Source: Hyphomicrobiales bacterium
Lineage (GTDB): Bacteria; Pseudomonadota; Alphaproteobacteria; Rhizobiales; Beijerinckiaceae
Assembly (NCBI GenBank): GCA_028290285.1
Contig: JAQGKD010000085.1
Location: 1-35,459 of the forward strand
Direction: 5' to 3'
Length of the DNA: 35,459 bases
Shown here: piece by piece, positions 7,940-18,741 of the stretch
How positions within the stretch are numbered: the stretch's first letter is position 1
Layout: each line of letters starts with the position of its first letter
The notes under the pieces: model-generated
The model's database searches: none
What the model saw: the letters and a program-made list of their open reading frames with translations, nothing else
Told to the model about the DNA's origin: nothing
Position numbers and translations under genes: made by a program

Positions 7940-7987
7940 AAGCCTTGTACCTTTTGTCAGGGCCTGCCCCCCGGCCGACCTAAGCAC

Positions 7988-9072
7988 TCACTAAACAGGC
8001 TCGGGCTTGATTTGGCTAGGCCGCAAAATGCAAAATACGGGGGTGTTGCATCAAGGCAACTCATCCTCGTACGGTACAGATTGTCGAGAGCAGGGTACGA
8101 CGACTGTTGCGAGGTGTGTCAGCTAAAGCCGTGCCAATTTCCACGTTGTCCACAGGAGAACACGTTCAAACCGGTTACCCAGCCCGGCGGACATTAACGC
8201 CTATGCTTCGGCCGCTCGCCGGCGCGCAGCCTCACGCGCAAATGCTAGTTGATGCATGCGCCGGACGAGCTTCAGTGTTTGGCACCGCCCGCTTCCCATC
8301 TCTGGCTCTCCCGAGTGGATGCCGTCGAAGGGCCTGGATAGTGAGAGTGGCTCAGCCCCTGCGTTAAGGGACGATGCTCATAAAGCCCCGACTAGCTCCC
8401 GGGGACGTGGGGCGTGGGTTCATCTGCCATCCGGTGGCCTGCGCAATGGCTTTAGATGCGAAGATGATCGCCATCGAATTCAGTCGTTCCCGTGCCCAGT
8501 CCGCTCGATAGCGCAGAGAGGATGAACCGCTCGGGGCCGTGTAGCAATGATGAGAGCGAGCCCGGGAGTGTCACCTCATGCGGTACACGCGGAGGAACGG
8601 CATTCAGACTTCGCATAGGAGCACATTCAGCAACACTCACCGCCGCCGGTCTGCTTTCCGCAGATTGCCGAAGCAGTCGTACTGCCACTTATCAGATTAC
8701 GGCTTTGTTGGACAGGCCGTCATTGCCGTTGATCATTTCCGGCAGCGAACAAGTGCAGTCCACATTTTAGCGTCCGCTTGACCTCAAAGCGTCGGAGCGC
8801 GCCCTCACGGACGGCCTCGCAGGTCATACGACCAAAAGCAATCAGGCGCTTCAGTTAGACGGGGTGAGACGGGATGAAAGACACACTGCTTGCGCCGGAG
8901 TAAATCTTCGAGGCGCTGCCTGACATGGCGATAAAGGAGCCGAAGGCGCCGGTTGAGCCGCCCACCGCTGACCTAGTCGGTACATAACTAGTGAGGATTT
9001 GGTACAGAGCCTCCCCCGCTCGCCCAAATAAGCTCAATGAAATCAGTGGTTCGTAAACAATAATTTTGCGGA
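7988..9072. other. Long stretch (about 1.1 kb) without a recognised gene
   Basis: Several open frames of 60-90 codons on both strands overlap each other here, but none has a recognisable motif, signal peptide or credible ribosome binding site. The first part should hold the promoter of the outer membrane protein gene. The last part ends at a tRNA 3' fragment. It may be debris from old insertions; I cannot name any source. Confidence 0.4.
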
Positions 9073-9097
9073 TGGTGCCCAGGAGAGGACTCGAACT
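9073..9097 (-). other. tRNA 3'-end fragment (Leu/Ser-like T-arm and acceptor with CCA)
   Basis: On the minus strand the sequence reads TTCGAGTC followed by CTCTCCTGGGCACCA. This is the T-loop, 3' T-stem, 3' acceptor strand and encoded CCA of a tRNA. Upstream of the T-loop the homology stops, so no anticodon arm is present. Such short 3' ends are left when an integrative element inserts into, or is lost from, a tRNA gene. It lies 200 bases before the recombinase cassette. Confidence 0.5.
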
Positions 9098-9299
9098 AAC
9101 AAGTTCGGATTGTCGCGCGGCGGGCCAATCGGAAAGGCTCCTGAATGGGACTGGACTCGCGTCGCCAACCGAGCATTGCTGTGTGCACGCGACAGCGGCC
9201 ACGAGCCGCGTCGGCACCCTCTCCCCGCTGGCCTCTGGCCCAGAGCGGGGTTGCCTCGGTGACAGCAGTCCGCTGCCGATCGAGCCAACGAGGGTTCCC

Positions 9300-9907
9300 A
9301 TGTCCCACCAGATCCAGACTGCCGCGAGCAAGCCGCTCCGCGTGAAGCTCACCGGCGCGCAACGCGCCCTGTTGAGCGCCGCCTATCAACGCGAAGACCG
9401 GCTGGTCGCCCTGGGCGAACACGGTGGCGCATCGCGGAGCAAAGCAGTGACCACTCTCCTGCGACGCGGGCTGCTCGCCGAAGTGCCGGCGCGAGCGAAC
9501 CAGCCATTCTGGCGCCGTGACGATGAGAACAGATTGATCGGCGCGGTGGTCACACAAGCCGGGCTCGCCGCCTTGAGAATCGCTGGCGTTGTGACCGCGG
9601 CCCCAGAGCTCGAAAGGGTCGAAGAGACAACAAGTCAGGCTCCCGAGAAGCAGGCGAACGGTTCATCTTCGCGACCCGCTTGCAGGCCCGGGACAAAGCG
9701 GGCGTTGATCATCGAGCTCCTGAACCGCAGCGACGGCGCCTCGCTTGACGAACTGGTCGCCGCGACGGGATGGCTTCCCCATACATCGCGCGCCGCCCTC
9801 ACCGGATTGCGCCACAAGGGGTTTGTGCTCGAAAAGAGCCTGCGTCCTGACGGCAAGTCGATCTATCGGATCGCCAGCGCGGCGAGCGAAGACCGGTGTG
9901 CCGCCTG

Positions 9908-9908
<1 letters not shown>
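9300..9908 (+). CDS. DUF3489 domain protein
   Basis: This 202-residue protein has two parts. The N-terminal part (about residues 15-90) reads LTGAQRALLSAAYQRED and AVTTLLRRGLLAE, then VTQAGLAALRIAG, a winged-helix-like pattern. The C-terminal part (about 125-195) is the DUF3489 domain: GTKRALIIELLNRSDGASLDELVAATGWLPHTSRAAL, then GLRHKGFVLEKS and SIYRIA. Both look like DNA-binding helix-turn-helix folds. The start at 9300 follows AGGG. Its stop overlaps the start of the next gene (TGATG), so the two are coupled. Proteins of this family commonly sit beside DUF2924 and large serine recombinase genes; a role as an accessory DNA-binding factor is inference. Confidence 0.88.
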
Positions 9909-11913
<2,005 letters not shown>

Positions 11914-12191
11914 GCTCCAAGGCCAAAGGTCCTTTCCAGCACAATCATTTTTGTCGAGAAATTCCAGCGCCGGTAACTCGCTGCATGGCGGCCAGTCCAC
12001 GGCGAACCCGCAGTCTCCGCGCGCGCGCACCGACACCGTTTCATCCGTCCGGAGACGCCGCGCCTGTGGCACCGAAATTGCCGCTGCCAGAGCCGCGAAT
12101 GGGGGAAACGTCGCGCGTGCCCGCGGCCAAGCCTCTGACAACACGAGGACTTCCTCCGTCAGGGTGGAGACGTCTAAAAACGAGGGGTGCT

Positions 12192-12238
<47 letters not shown>

Positions 12239-12388
12239 CAGAGCTTCAGCGTTCCGCGAAATCCCACTTGACGGCGCGGCACGTCAGGCCCGTCATGAGC
12301 TTGGCCGGAATCCCGGGAATGCGGGATGGGACGGCATGTTCCAGCCCAGGCCACACTAGCTCCCCTACGAATACAGTCATTTATCGAT

Positions 12389-12425
12389 AGGCGGAGAGGG
12401 AGGGAGGGAGGGATTTGAAACCGCG
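12389..12425 (-). other. Possible tRNA-Ser 3' fragment with an AGGG expansion
   Basis: On the plus strand GGCGGAGAGGGAGGG and GGGATTTGAA resemble the reverse complement of a tRNA-Ser 3' end (normally GGCGGAGAGGGnGGGATTCGAACC). Two additional AGGG units interrupt it and the T-loop has changed bases. The match is degenerate, so this is a weak call. Confidence 0.3.
12398..12412 (+). repeat. Four GGG runs with one-base loops (G-quadruplex-type motif)
   Basis: The plus strand has GGG four times separated by single A residues, a perfect (AGGG)n tract. Sequences of this form can fold into a parallel G-quadruplex and are prone to slippage. It sits in non-coding DNA inside the tRNA-fragment region. 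Confidence 0.7.
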
Positions 12426-12582
12426 GTTACCTCCGTGCTTCTCCGTTGATGCTGCGAAGCACGTCGCCGCACGTAGAGCACATTGACCGGGGTGGACTAC
12501 CTGCTAGGTGCGACGTTCCCCGTACGTTTGGACATTAATTGGACAGCCGCGAAACATCCCCGACGTAAGTAACTGAAAAGAT

Positions 12583-12629
12583 TGGTGCTCCCTACCGGAC
12601 TCGAACCGGTGTTTTCGCCGTGAGAGGGC
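12583..12629 (-). other. tRNA-Glu(CTC) 3' half
   Basis: On the minus strand GCCCTCTCACGGC forms an anticodon arm with anticodon CTC, followed by GAAAACACCGGTTCGAGTCC, then GGTAGGGAGCACCA. This is the 3' half of a tRNA-Glu with its encoded CCA. Upstream of the anticodon stem the homology stops, so the D-arm and 5' acceptor strand are missing and the molecule cannot fold as a tRNA. The break inside the anticodon stem is typical of tRNA-targeting integration sites. Confidence 0.75.
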
Positions 12630-12913
12630 AAGCACGCCGAGTTAGTCGCGGGTGAGTTGTTGAGCCTATGAGGACTGCGCGACCGGAGGAATTGCGGTGG
12701 GGGCGTCGGACGCGCAGGCACTTATATTATCGTTTGCACCAAATTAACCTAGCGCTAAGCCGTCCACTCCGGCTCTTAGCCGAGGCATACCTCCGGCTGT
12801 GTGGCAGCGAAATCGATAAGGCGAAGTTGTTGCGACGGGGTTGCGATTCTCCATTACACGGCATGACCCATAAACCATAAATCACTGTTTTTACTCATTA
12901 TTGCTGTCCTTGC

Positions 12914-14356
12914 CTAAGGGTGCATCCAGCCCTTCATCCACCGGCGGCGTTGCGGAAACCAGTTGCGCAGGATGAGGGGCGCTTCCTCCCACGTCGTCGA
13001 TGGGAGCATTCGCGTTCTATAGCCGAAGCGCGCGAGCCGCAGGCCGAGATCAGCGTCTTCCGTGACATTCCACGCATCCCAGCCGCCGATCCTGCGCAGG
13101 ACGTCCGTGCGAAAATGATTGGAGGTGCCACCGAGCGGAACCGGCACATCCAGCAGGGCGAGGCCGGGATTGAAGACGTCGAACAGGCCCGCGTAGTCGA
13201 TTGCGAAAAGTCGCGTCAGCCAGGTGTCGCGCAGATTGTCGATAGCAAGGGAGGCCTGAAGGCACGCGACATCGGCCGCCCCGCCCGCGAACGCCGCCGC
13301 GCCTTTTCGCAACTGGTCGGGTTCCGGCTGATCTTCCGCATCATAGATGACGAGGAGAGATCCTCGCGCGGCGAGCAGGCCGTAGTTCAGAGCGCGCGGT
13401 TTGGTGCGGGGCGTACCATCGGGAACAACGAGTATGCTCGCATGAGCGGGGAGATTCTGTGCACGCAGGGCCGCCTGCGTGCCGTGATCGTCAGCCTCCA
13501 GCAGGAAGATGATTTCGAGTTTGACGGCCGGATAGTCGATGGCCGCCATCGCAGCGGCAAGTCGGGGCGCGACCGCCGCCTCGCGATAAAGGGCGATCAG
13601 GACCGTGTAGGTCGGGAGGGCAAAGTCAGCGAGGGCGGGCGCCTGAAACGGCGGCCCGGCGCAGGTGGAGAGGGCCGCCTGCAGGCGCAGCATCACCGCC
13701 ATGAACATGCACAGCCCGAAGCCCGCGCAAGCCAAGCTCCACACCGTGCCTCCGAAGGATGCGCCGAGAATGGCCATGGAAAGGGCAACGCAGGCGAAGA
13801 TCTGCTGGCCGGCATGCGCGCCGGAATGTGCGGACATATTGGGGTCCGTTCGAACGAGTTGCTCGCTCACGCTGTCCATGATGGCGGGGCCGAAGGACGC
13901 GCGCAGGCTGGCGGCGAACACGGCGGGCGTGGCAAGGAAGATCCGGTCGCGCGGCAGTTGCGGTGTGATGCGCTTGAAAAGCAGGCGTACCGCCCTGCCC
14001 CGGGGAGCCATCAACCAGCAACCATCGGGGAGCGGAAGGACCCCCGTCCGCATGGCCTCGCGCCAGGGAATTGCCTCCGGCAGGACCATCGGGCGCTCGA
14101 CGAAGCGCGCGCCGAGCCTGCGCGCCAGAAGCCGATAATAAGTGATCTCGTCGATCCAGCCGCTGGAGATCAGAACGAGGTCGGCCGTCACGCCGAGTTC
14201 CCATGCGCGGCGCCCCGCGCCCAGGAGCGCGCCGAGAGGGATGCCCTGCCGGGCGAGAAAGGCGATTTCGCGCGGGATCCGCGCCGGTGCGCGCGGACGC
14301 AATGTCATGCGCAAGCTTGCATCCACGGCCGGAGCATGCGACGAGCGCTCGAACAC
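12914..14356 (-). CDS. XagB-like family 2 glycosyltransferase, C-terminally truncated
   Basis: The N-terminal region (residues 30-160) has the helical bundle seen in GspE/XagB-type N-domains (FLARQGIPLGALL, ITYYRLLARRLGARFV). A membrane pair spans about 184-230. The catalytic GT2 domain follows: TVLIALYREA, the nucleotide-sugar motif YDAEDQPEP (Asp339), the TEDADLGLRL motif (432-441) and QRRRW (469-473). The protein ends five residues later at KGWMHP. Relatives of about 630-680 residues carry a further membrane domain after this motif, so roughly 150-200 residues are missing and function is doubtful. The break at about 12914-12922 abuts the tRNA-fragment region. The start lies 22 bases from the divergent binding-protein gene. 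Confidence 0.85.
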   Translation of the reverse strand: MFERSSHAPAVDASLRMTLRPRAPARIPREIAFLARQGIPLGALLGAGRRAWELGVTADLVLISSGWIDEITYYRLLARRLGARFVERPMVLPEAIPWREAMRTGVLPLPDGCWLMAPRGRAVRLLFKRITPQLPRDRIFLATPAVFAASLRASFGPAIMDSVSEQLVRTDPNMSAHSGAHAGQQIFACVALSMAILGASFGGTVWSLACAGFGLCMFMAVMLRLQAALSTCAGPPFQAPALADFALPTYTVLIALYREAAVAPRLAAAMAAIDYPAVKLEIIFLLEADDHGTQAALRAQNLPAHASILVVPDGTPRTKPRALNYGLLAARGSLLVIYDAEDQPEPDQLRKGAAAFAGGAADVACLQASLAIDNLRDTWLTRLFAIDYAGLFDVFNPGLALLDVPVPLGGTSNHFRTDVLRRIGGWDAWNVTEDADLGLRLARFGYRTRMLPSTTWEEAPLILRNWFPQRRRWMKGWMHP

Positions 14357-14378
14357 GGCAGGGCCATCGGTGGGCTTG

Positions 14379-15290
14379 ATGGACAGAGCACGACTCCAGA
14401 AACATACGTTGCGCAGACTACGACGGGGAACGGCTGCGCTCCAAGGCCTGGCTCTGGCTTGCTACGTCGCTTTGTTGCCCGCGGTCCTGCCCGCACCCTC
14501 CGTGGCGGCGGAAAATCTGCCCGTTCCGAGTTTCTGGGACCCGCAGCGTCGCGTTGAAAAGCCGGAGATGAGCGGGCTGCGGCTGATCCGCTTCATCACG
14601 GAGGACGATTATCCACCCTTCAATTTCGCGCTTCCCGACGGGGCGTTGACGGGCTTCAACGTCGAGATCGCACGTGCCATCTGCGACGAGTTGAAGATTC
14701 CCTGCACCATCCAGCCGCGCCGCTGGGACACCCTATTGCCGACTATTGCGGAGGGGCGCGCAGATGCTGTCATCGCATCGCTGGCGATGACCCCGCAAAA
14801 TCGGGCGCAGCTGGATTTCACAGCCCCCTACTACAAGACGCCGGCACGTTTCGCAGGGCTTCGGCCCGCAGATCCTTCGCGCCCCCTGCCCGCACCCGAC
14901 CCGGAAGCGCTGGTCGGAGAAGCCGTCGGCGTCGAGGCCAAAAGCGCGCATGAGGCTTTTCTGAGGGCCTATTTTCCGGGCGTGACGATCCGCACCTACG
15001 ACTCGGCGACGGCCCTGCGCGCCGCCCTCAAGGCGCGCGAGGTCAAGCTGATCTTCGGCGACGGCGTGTCCATGGCGCTCTGGCTCAACGGCACGGATGC
15101 TGCCGATTGCTGCGGCATGGCCGGGGGGCCCTATACGGAGAGCCGTTATTTCGGCGAGGGTATCGGGATCGGGGTCCGGAAGGGCAATACCGACCTGCGT
15201 CGCGCACTGGATTACGCGCTGAAGCGCCTGTATGAGCGCGGCGTCTATGCCGATCTCTACCTGAAATTCTTCCCGGTCGGCTTCTTCTGA
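14379..15290 (+). CDS. Periplasmic amino-acid-type solute-binding protein (SBP_bac_3)
   Basis: After an N-terminal signal peptide (hydrophobic stretch LALACYVALLPAVLPAPSVAA), the mature protein shows the family 3 solute-binding pattern: ITEDDYPPFNF, GFNVEIARAICDEL, WDTLLPTIAEGRADAVIASLAMTPQNR in consecutive parts, LDFTAPYYKTPARF, then IFGDGVSMALWL and GIGVRKGNTDLRRALDYAL. Such proteins bind polar amino acids or similar small molecules for ABC uptake or for signalling. No permease or ATPase gene is adjacent. The start at 14379 is chosen because it precedes the signal peptide; earlier in-frame codons overlap the divergent glycosyltransferase. Pairing with that glycosyltransferase suggests a link to polysaccharide production or sensing, which is inference. 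Confidence 0.85.
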   Translation: MDRARLQKHTLRRLRRGTAALQGLALACYVALLPAVLPAPSVAAENLPVPSFWDPQRRVEKPEMSGLRLIRFITEDDYPPFNFALPDGALTGFNVEIARAICDELKIPCTIQPRRWDTLLPTIAEGRADAVIASLAMTPQNRAQLDFTAPYYKTPARFAGLRPADPSRPLPAPDPEALVGEAVGVEAKSAHEAFLRAYFPGVTIRTYDSATALRAALKAREVKLIFGDGVSMALWLNGTDAADCCGMAGGPYTESRYFGEGIGIGVRKGNTDLRRALDYALKRLYERGVYADLYLKFFPVGFF

Positions 15291-15306
15291 GGCCCCAGTG
15301 CGCGTC

Positions 15307-15897
15307 TCACATCAGGCGCTGCAACTCACGCGCCGTGGTCTCGGGCGGCTGCTGCAGATTGAGCGCGTTCACGAAGCGGCCCTGCTTGTCCATGAGGTAG
15401 ACGATGGCAGTATGATCCATCGTGTAATCGCCGTTTTGCGTCGGCACCTTCTTGGCATAGACGCGATAGGCCTTCAGGACGGCGTCAATTTCGGCCCGCG
15501 TGCCCGAAAGTCCGGAGATGCGGGAATCGAAACTCGACAGGTAATCTTTCATGGCCTCGGGCGTGTCGCGCTCGGGATCGACCGTCACGAAGAGCGCAGC
15601 GATCTTCGCGTTCTCGGGAAGGCGGCGCAGGACTTCGGAAATGTCGAAGAGCGTCGTCGGGCAGACATCCGGACAATGAGTGAAGCCGAAGAAGACCATC
15701 GCAGGTTTGCCCGCATAGGTCCCCTCCGTCACGCGCGCGCCGTTCTGGTCAGTCAGGCTGAATGGCCCGCCGACCGATGCGACATGTCCTCTTTCGCCGC
15801 CACCGCTCACGATGAAGATAGCCGTGCCGACGAGCGCGAGGAGGCCGAATGCCAGGATGGCGATTGGCAGAACAAGGCGTTTCTGCTGAGGGGTCAT
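15307..15897 (-). CDS. SCO1/SenC family copper chaperone
   Basis: The 196-residue protein has a single N-terminal membrane anchor (residues 9-31) and a thioredoxin-fold domain exposed to the periplasm. The copper-binding CPDVC (Cys75, Cys79) and the distal histidine in YTMDHTA (His162) are all present, as are FVTVDPERDTPEAMKDYL and the C-terminal LNLQQPPE. SCO proteins deliver copper to the CuA site of cytochrome c oxidase or act as thiol reductases. No oxidase subunits are in the window. The gene follows a small membrane protein and an MFS gene on the same strand, with a gap of 18 bases to the former. Confidence 0.93.
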   Translation of the reverse strand: MTPQQKRLVLPIAILAFGLLALVGTAIFIVSGGGERGHVASVGGPFSLTDQNGARVTEGTYAGKPAMVFFGFTHCPDVCPTTLFDISEVLRRLPENAKIAALFVTVDPERDTPEAMKDYLSSFDSRISGLSGTRAEIDAVLKAYRVYAKKVPTQNGDYTMDHTAIVYLMDKQGRFVNALNLQQPPETTARELQRLM

Positions 15898-15915
15898 CGA
15901 AAACTCATGAAGGGG

Positions 15916-16095
15916 TCAGAAGCAGCTTTGCAGCGCCGCCAGCGAGTCGAAAAAGATGAGTTCGCCGAAATGCCACCAGAGAAGAAGAGCCGCCATCGCC
16001 ATAAGGCCAAAGCCGATGCCGGCGATCTGCCAGACGAGGCGCGCGATCTCCGGGTCGCTCTGGCCCGTCTCCGGCTGGTCAACACGGTCCGTCAT
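15916..16095 (-). CDS. Small membrane protein (59 aa)
   Basis: The protein has a polar N-terminus (MTDRVDQPETGQSDPEIA) and one long hydrophobic segment at about residues 22-42, then GELIFFDSLAALQSCF. An AGGAGAG ribosome binding site precedes the ATG at 16095, which supports this start over upstream codons. It lies between an MFS transporter gene and the SCO gene on the same strand, so it may be part of that unit. I do not recognise the family; function unknown. Confidence 0.7.
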   Translation of the reverse strand: MTDRVDQPETGQSDPEIARLVWQIAGIGFGLMAMAALLLWWHFGELIFFDSLAALQSCF

Positions 16096-16159
16096 TGCGC
16101 TCTCCTGCCCGCAATCATAGTCGCAAGCAGCCCGGAATGCACGCGGCCACAAGCCGCAG

Positions 16160-17350
16160 TCAGCGCTTCCGCCTGACCGCGAAGGCGGGCACCAAGGTGA
16201 GGCACAGAGTCAGCGCGATCAGGGCAAAGGGCAGCCGGTTGGCGCCATGATCCAGCATGGAGCCGATGGCCGGCGGCGCGATCAGCGCTCCGAGGTCGAG
16301 CCCCGAATAGACGAAGCCGAACACCTTGCCCGTCGCGCCCGCCGGGGTGGCGCTGCGCACAAGCATATCGCGCGAGGGGATGGTCATGCCGCCCAGGCAC
16401 CCCGCCAGCATGGCTATGGCCAGCAGCACAAAGGACGGGAGCGCAACAAACCCCATGCAGACCGTGAGCACGGCCACGGCGAGCAGGCCGTAGGCAATGA
16501 TGCGGTCGTGGTTATTCGTCCTGTCGGCCAGATAGCCGCCTGCCAGCGACCCAACGGCGTAGGAGGTCAGATAAAAGGTCGTGACCGTGGTCGCGAAAAG
16601 GAAGGTGACGCCCTGCACATGGGGCAGCAGAAGGGTCAGGAAGTTCTGAAGGCCGGTAAAGGCCATCGACAGGAGCATGAAGTAGAAGAAAGCCATCAGG
16701 ATGGCTGGCGAGCGGAACACCGACGGGCCCGCGGGCGCCGCCAGATGCGCTTTCTTGGTTGCGTGCGGAAGAACGAGGTCTGACCGGTCGACGAGAATCA
16801 GCAGGGCGGCGATCAGGCCGACAGCCCCGGTCATGGACAACGCCGCGCGCCACCCGAAGCTCTCGGAGAGGAACAGAACCGTCACGGGCGCGGCCGCCCA
16901 GCCCAAAGTGCCCGACACCGAGTGGATGGAATAGGCGCGCGCCATGCGGCTCGGGGTGACCCGCCCCGTCAGCACCGAATAATCGGCGGGGTGGTAGACG
17001 CTGTTTCCCGCGCCGGCCAGAATGGCGAGGCCGTAGAGCATCCAGGTGGAGGGAACGAGGCCCATCGCCATGATGGAGCCAGCCAGGAGCGCCATGCCCG
17101 CGGGCAGGACCAGATGGGCGCCGAAGCGATCGACCACGAAGCCGGCCCCGACCTGACAGAGACCCGAGGCGCCGAAGAACACGGCCATCAACCAGCCGAG
17201 TTCCGTGTAGGAGACGCCAAGGCTCTCGCGCATCATCGGGAACAGCGGCGGCAGCACGAGCTGAAAGAAATGGCTGGTGAAATGCGCAGCAGCGACCACG
17301 CTGATGATGCGGAGGTCGCTGCCGACTTTGGGGAGGGCAACGTCGGTCAT
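16160..17350 (-). CDS. Major facilitator superfamily transporter (12 membrane segments)
   Basis: The 396-residue protein has the twelve-segment pattern of MFS permeases. Family marks are the H-T-x-x-H-F entry in segment 1 (AAAHFTSHFFQLVLPPLFP), the motif-A-like loop between segments 2 and 3 (DRFGAHLVLPAGM), the GNSVYHPADYSVLTG loop and the symmetric ADRTNNHDRIIAYG loop in the second half. The HFxxHFFQxVLPP and YHPA features are shared with the Fsr/fosmidomycin-resistance-like subgroup, which suggests drug or small-molecule efflux; substrate is not determined. The gene starts the minus-strand group with the small membrane protein and SCO genes. Confidence 0.87.
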   Translation of the reverse strand: MTDVALPKVGSDLRIISVVAAAHFTSHFFQLVLPPLFPMMRESLGVSYTELGWLMAVFFGASGLCQVGAGFVVDRFGAHLVLPAGMALLAGSIMAMGLVPSTWMLYGLAILAGAGNSVYHPADYSVLTGRVTPSRMARAYSIHSVSGTLGWAAAPVTVLFLSESFGWRAALSMTGAVGLIAALLILVDRSDLVLPHATKKAHLAAPAGPSVFRSPAILMAFFYFMLLSMAFTGLQNFLTLLLPHVQGVTFLFATTVTTFYLTSYAVGSLAGGYLADRTNNHDRIIAYGLLAVAVLTVCMGFVALPSFVLLAIAMLAGCLGGMTIPSRDMLVRSATPAGATGKVFGFVYSGLDLGALIAPPAIGSMLDHGANRLPFALIALTLCLTLVPAFAVRRKR

Positions 17351-17454
17351 GCCGATGCAATGATCCAGAGTGCCGTCCCCGTCAAGCGTGACCGCCGGAA
17401 GCCGGTCAGGTAACCAGCTCCCGGCGGGGCGTATTTCTTCTCAGCCGACGGGGA

Positions 17455-18741
17455 TCAGCGGAGAATCTCGATCACTTCGCGCGTCTCGGGATCGACGAGA
17501 ACGATCTGATCCTCAATCACCACGTAGCGGTAGGGCTTCAGTGAGGGGACCTCTTCCCACACCTCGGTCGGGAACGACTGCAACGTCACGCGCTGCGGCA
17601 CCTCGACGCCCTCGCGTAGTTCGAAGTTCACATCCGAATCGCGTTTGGCGGACGTGCGGGTGCGCATCACGTCGCGCTTCACGATTTCCCGCTGGTGCGT
17701 GTCGAGACTGACGCTGTGCCGGGACGAGCCGGCGCCACCCCGGCCGCCACCGCCGCTGATGATCTGCACGATCTTCTTGGTCTTGGGCTCGACGATAACA
17801 ATCTCGTCGCGCACGACCGTATATTCATAATCGCGGAAGCGCGGTGAGATCTCCACGATGTCGCGAGGGACGGGGCGCAGGCGAACGCGGTCGGGAACCC
17901 GCCCGCCGAGATCCACGGTAATATTGACGTCGGTTTCGCGAGCGCCGGATTCGCGAATCAGCCGATCATGAATGCGGCTCGCGTGTTCGCGGTCTGTATC
18001 GAGTTCACCACGCACCTGAATATTGGTGCTGCTGCTCTCGTTGCGCGATGCGGCACGACCGGCGTCACCCCCTGTTCGCGTGGAAGCGGCGTCCTCGCGA
18101 CCCTGACGGTCGCTGCCCTGTGCACTGTCACGAGCGCCGTTCCGCTCCGCCGCGTTGCGGTCGGACCCCGACGACGTGCTGGTGCCCTGTCGCTCGCCCG
18201 CCGGTTTGCTCGTGTCTGTGGCGGTCGTGCGGGCGCCGCTCTTGTCGGGCTTGTCGGTATCGGCTCCCGCTTTCTGCGCCGAACCGGCGCCCTTGTCCGC
18301 AGGCGCGCGCTCGGCCGCCGCGGATGGCTGCTTTGAATTGTCCTTGCTGGACTCTGCCGAGTCGCGACGTGTCTTGTCCTGCCCCTCGGACGCGCCGGTT
18401 TTCGTCTGAGCGGAGCTGGAAGGCTGCGCTTTCTCCGCGCCTTCGGATGCCCGCTGCGGGGACCCTGCCCTCTCAGTCTCGGCTGCCTTCGGCTTCGCAG
18501 CCTCAGACTTGCCCGCCTCGGACTTGCTCGCCTCGGACTTGCCAGCCTCGGACTTGCTCGCCTCAGACTTGCCTGCCTCCGGCTTGGCTGCCTCCGACCG
18601 GCCCGCCCCGCGCGGAGCCTCGCTGGAAGCACCCGGGGCGGAGCCCGCATCCGGGCGGCGCTGGGGTTCTTGCGCGAAGGCGCCGACGACGCTGATTGAA
18701 AGCGCCGCAGCGGCGACTGTACTCAGAAGATGTGTTCGCAT
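17455..18741 (-). CDS. DUF1236 protein with two domains and a low-complexity linker
   Basis: A signal peptide (MRTHLLSTVAAAALSISVVGAFA) is followed by about 220 residues rich in A, S, K, E, G and P, including a run of K-(S/P)-E-A-(S/G/A) repeats near residues 45-80. The C-terminal part holds two copies of the DUF1236 domain, found mainly in Hyphomicrobiales. Copy 1 has RVRLRPVPRDIVEISP, YEYTVVRDEIVIVEP and KKIVQII. Copy 2 has RVTLQSFPTEVWEEVP, YRYVVIEDQIVLVDP and REVIEILR at the terminus. It is exported and has no enzyme motif. The disordered, charged linker suggests an envelope-spanning or wall-associated role, which is inference. Confidence 0.88.
   Translation of the reverse strand: MRTHLLSTVAAAALSISVVGAFAQEPQRRPDAGSAPGASSEAPRGAGRSEAAKPEAGKSEASKSEAGKSEASKSEAGKSEAAKPKAAETERAGSPQRASEGAEKAQPSSSAQTKTGASEGQDKTRRDSAESSKDNSKQPSAAAERAPADKGAGSAQKAGADTDKPDKSGARTTATDTSKPAGERQGTSTSSGSDRNAAERNGARDSAQGSDRQGREDAASTRTGGDAGRAASRNESSSTNIQVRGELDTDREHASRIHDRLIRESGARETDVNITVDLGGRVPDRVRLRPVPRDIVEISPRFRDYEYTVVRDEIVIVEPKTKKIVQIISGGGGRGGAGSSRHSVSLDTHQREIVKRDVMRTRTSAKRDSDVNFELREGVEVPQRVTLQSFPTEVWEEVPSLKPYRYVVIEDQIVLVDPETREVIEILR
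18500..18604 (-). repeat. Seven tandem 15-bp coding units inside the DUF1236 gene
   Basis: On the plus strand units of the type GCCTCGGACTTGCTC begin at 18500, 18515, 18530, 18545, 18560, 18575 and 18590. They encode the five-residue repeats of the K-S-E-A type on the minus strand. Unit length is a multiple of three, so gain or loss of units keeps the frame. Confidence 0.85.

Larger units (their letters stand above)
12246..12913. other. Non-coding region between the recombinase cassette and the truncated glycosyltransferase
   Basis: Apart from the tRNA fragments and the G-rich tract listed separately, no gene is recognised. A 70-codon open frame on the plus strand from 12668 has no motif. 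The region ends where the glycosyltransferase is cut off, so it probably contains the right boundary of one or more former insertions. Confidence 0.45.

Noticed and set aside
6971..8197. 408-codon plus-strand open frame
   Set aside because: It is antisense to the outer membrane barrel gene, which has a signal peptide, barrel motifs and a terminator.
8855..9352. 165-codon minus-strand open frame
   Set aside because: It crosses the tRNA fragment and the start of the DUF3489 gene and has no recognisable features.
12920..14557. 545-codon plus-strand open frame
   Set aside because: It lies antisense to the glycosyltransferase, which has clear catalytic motifs; the plus frame is a high-GC shadow.
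18500..18604. CRISPR-like array
   Set aside because: The repeats are contiguous 15-bp coding units without spacers, and no cas genes are present.
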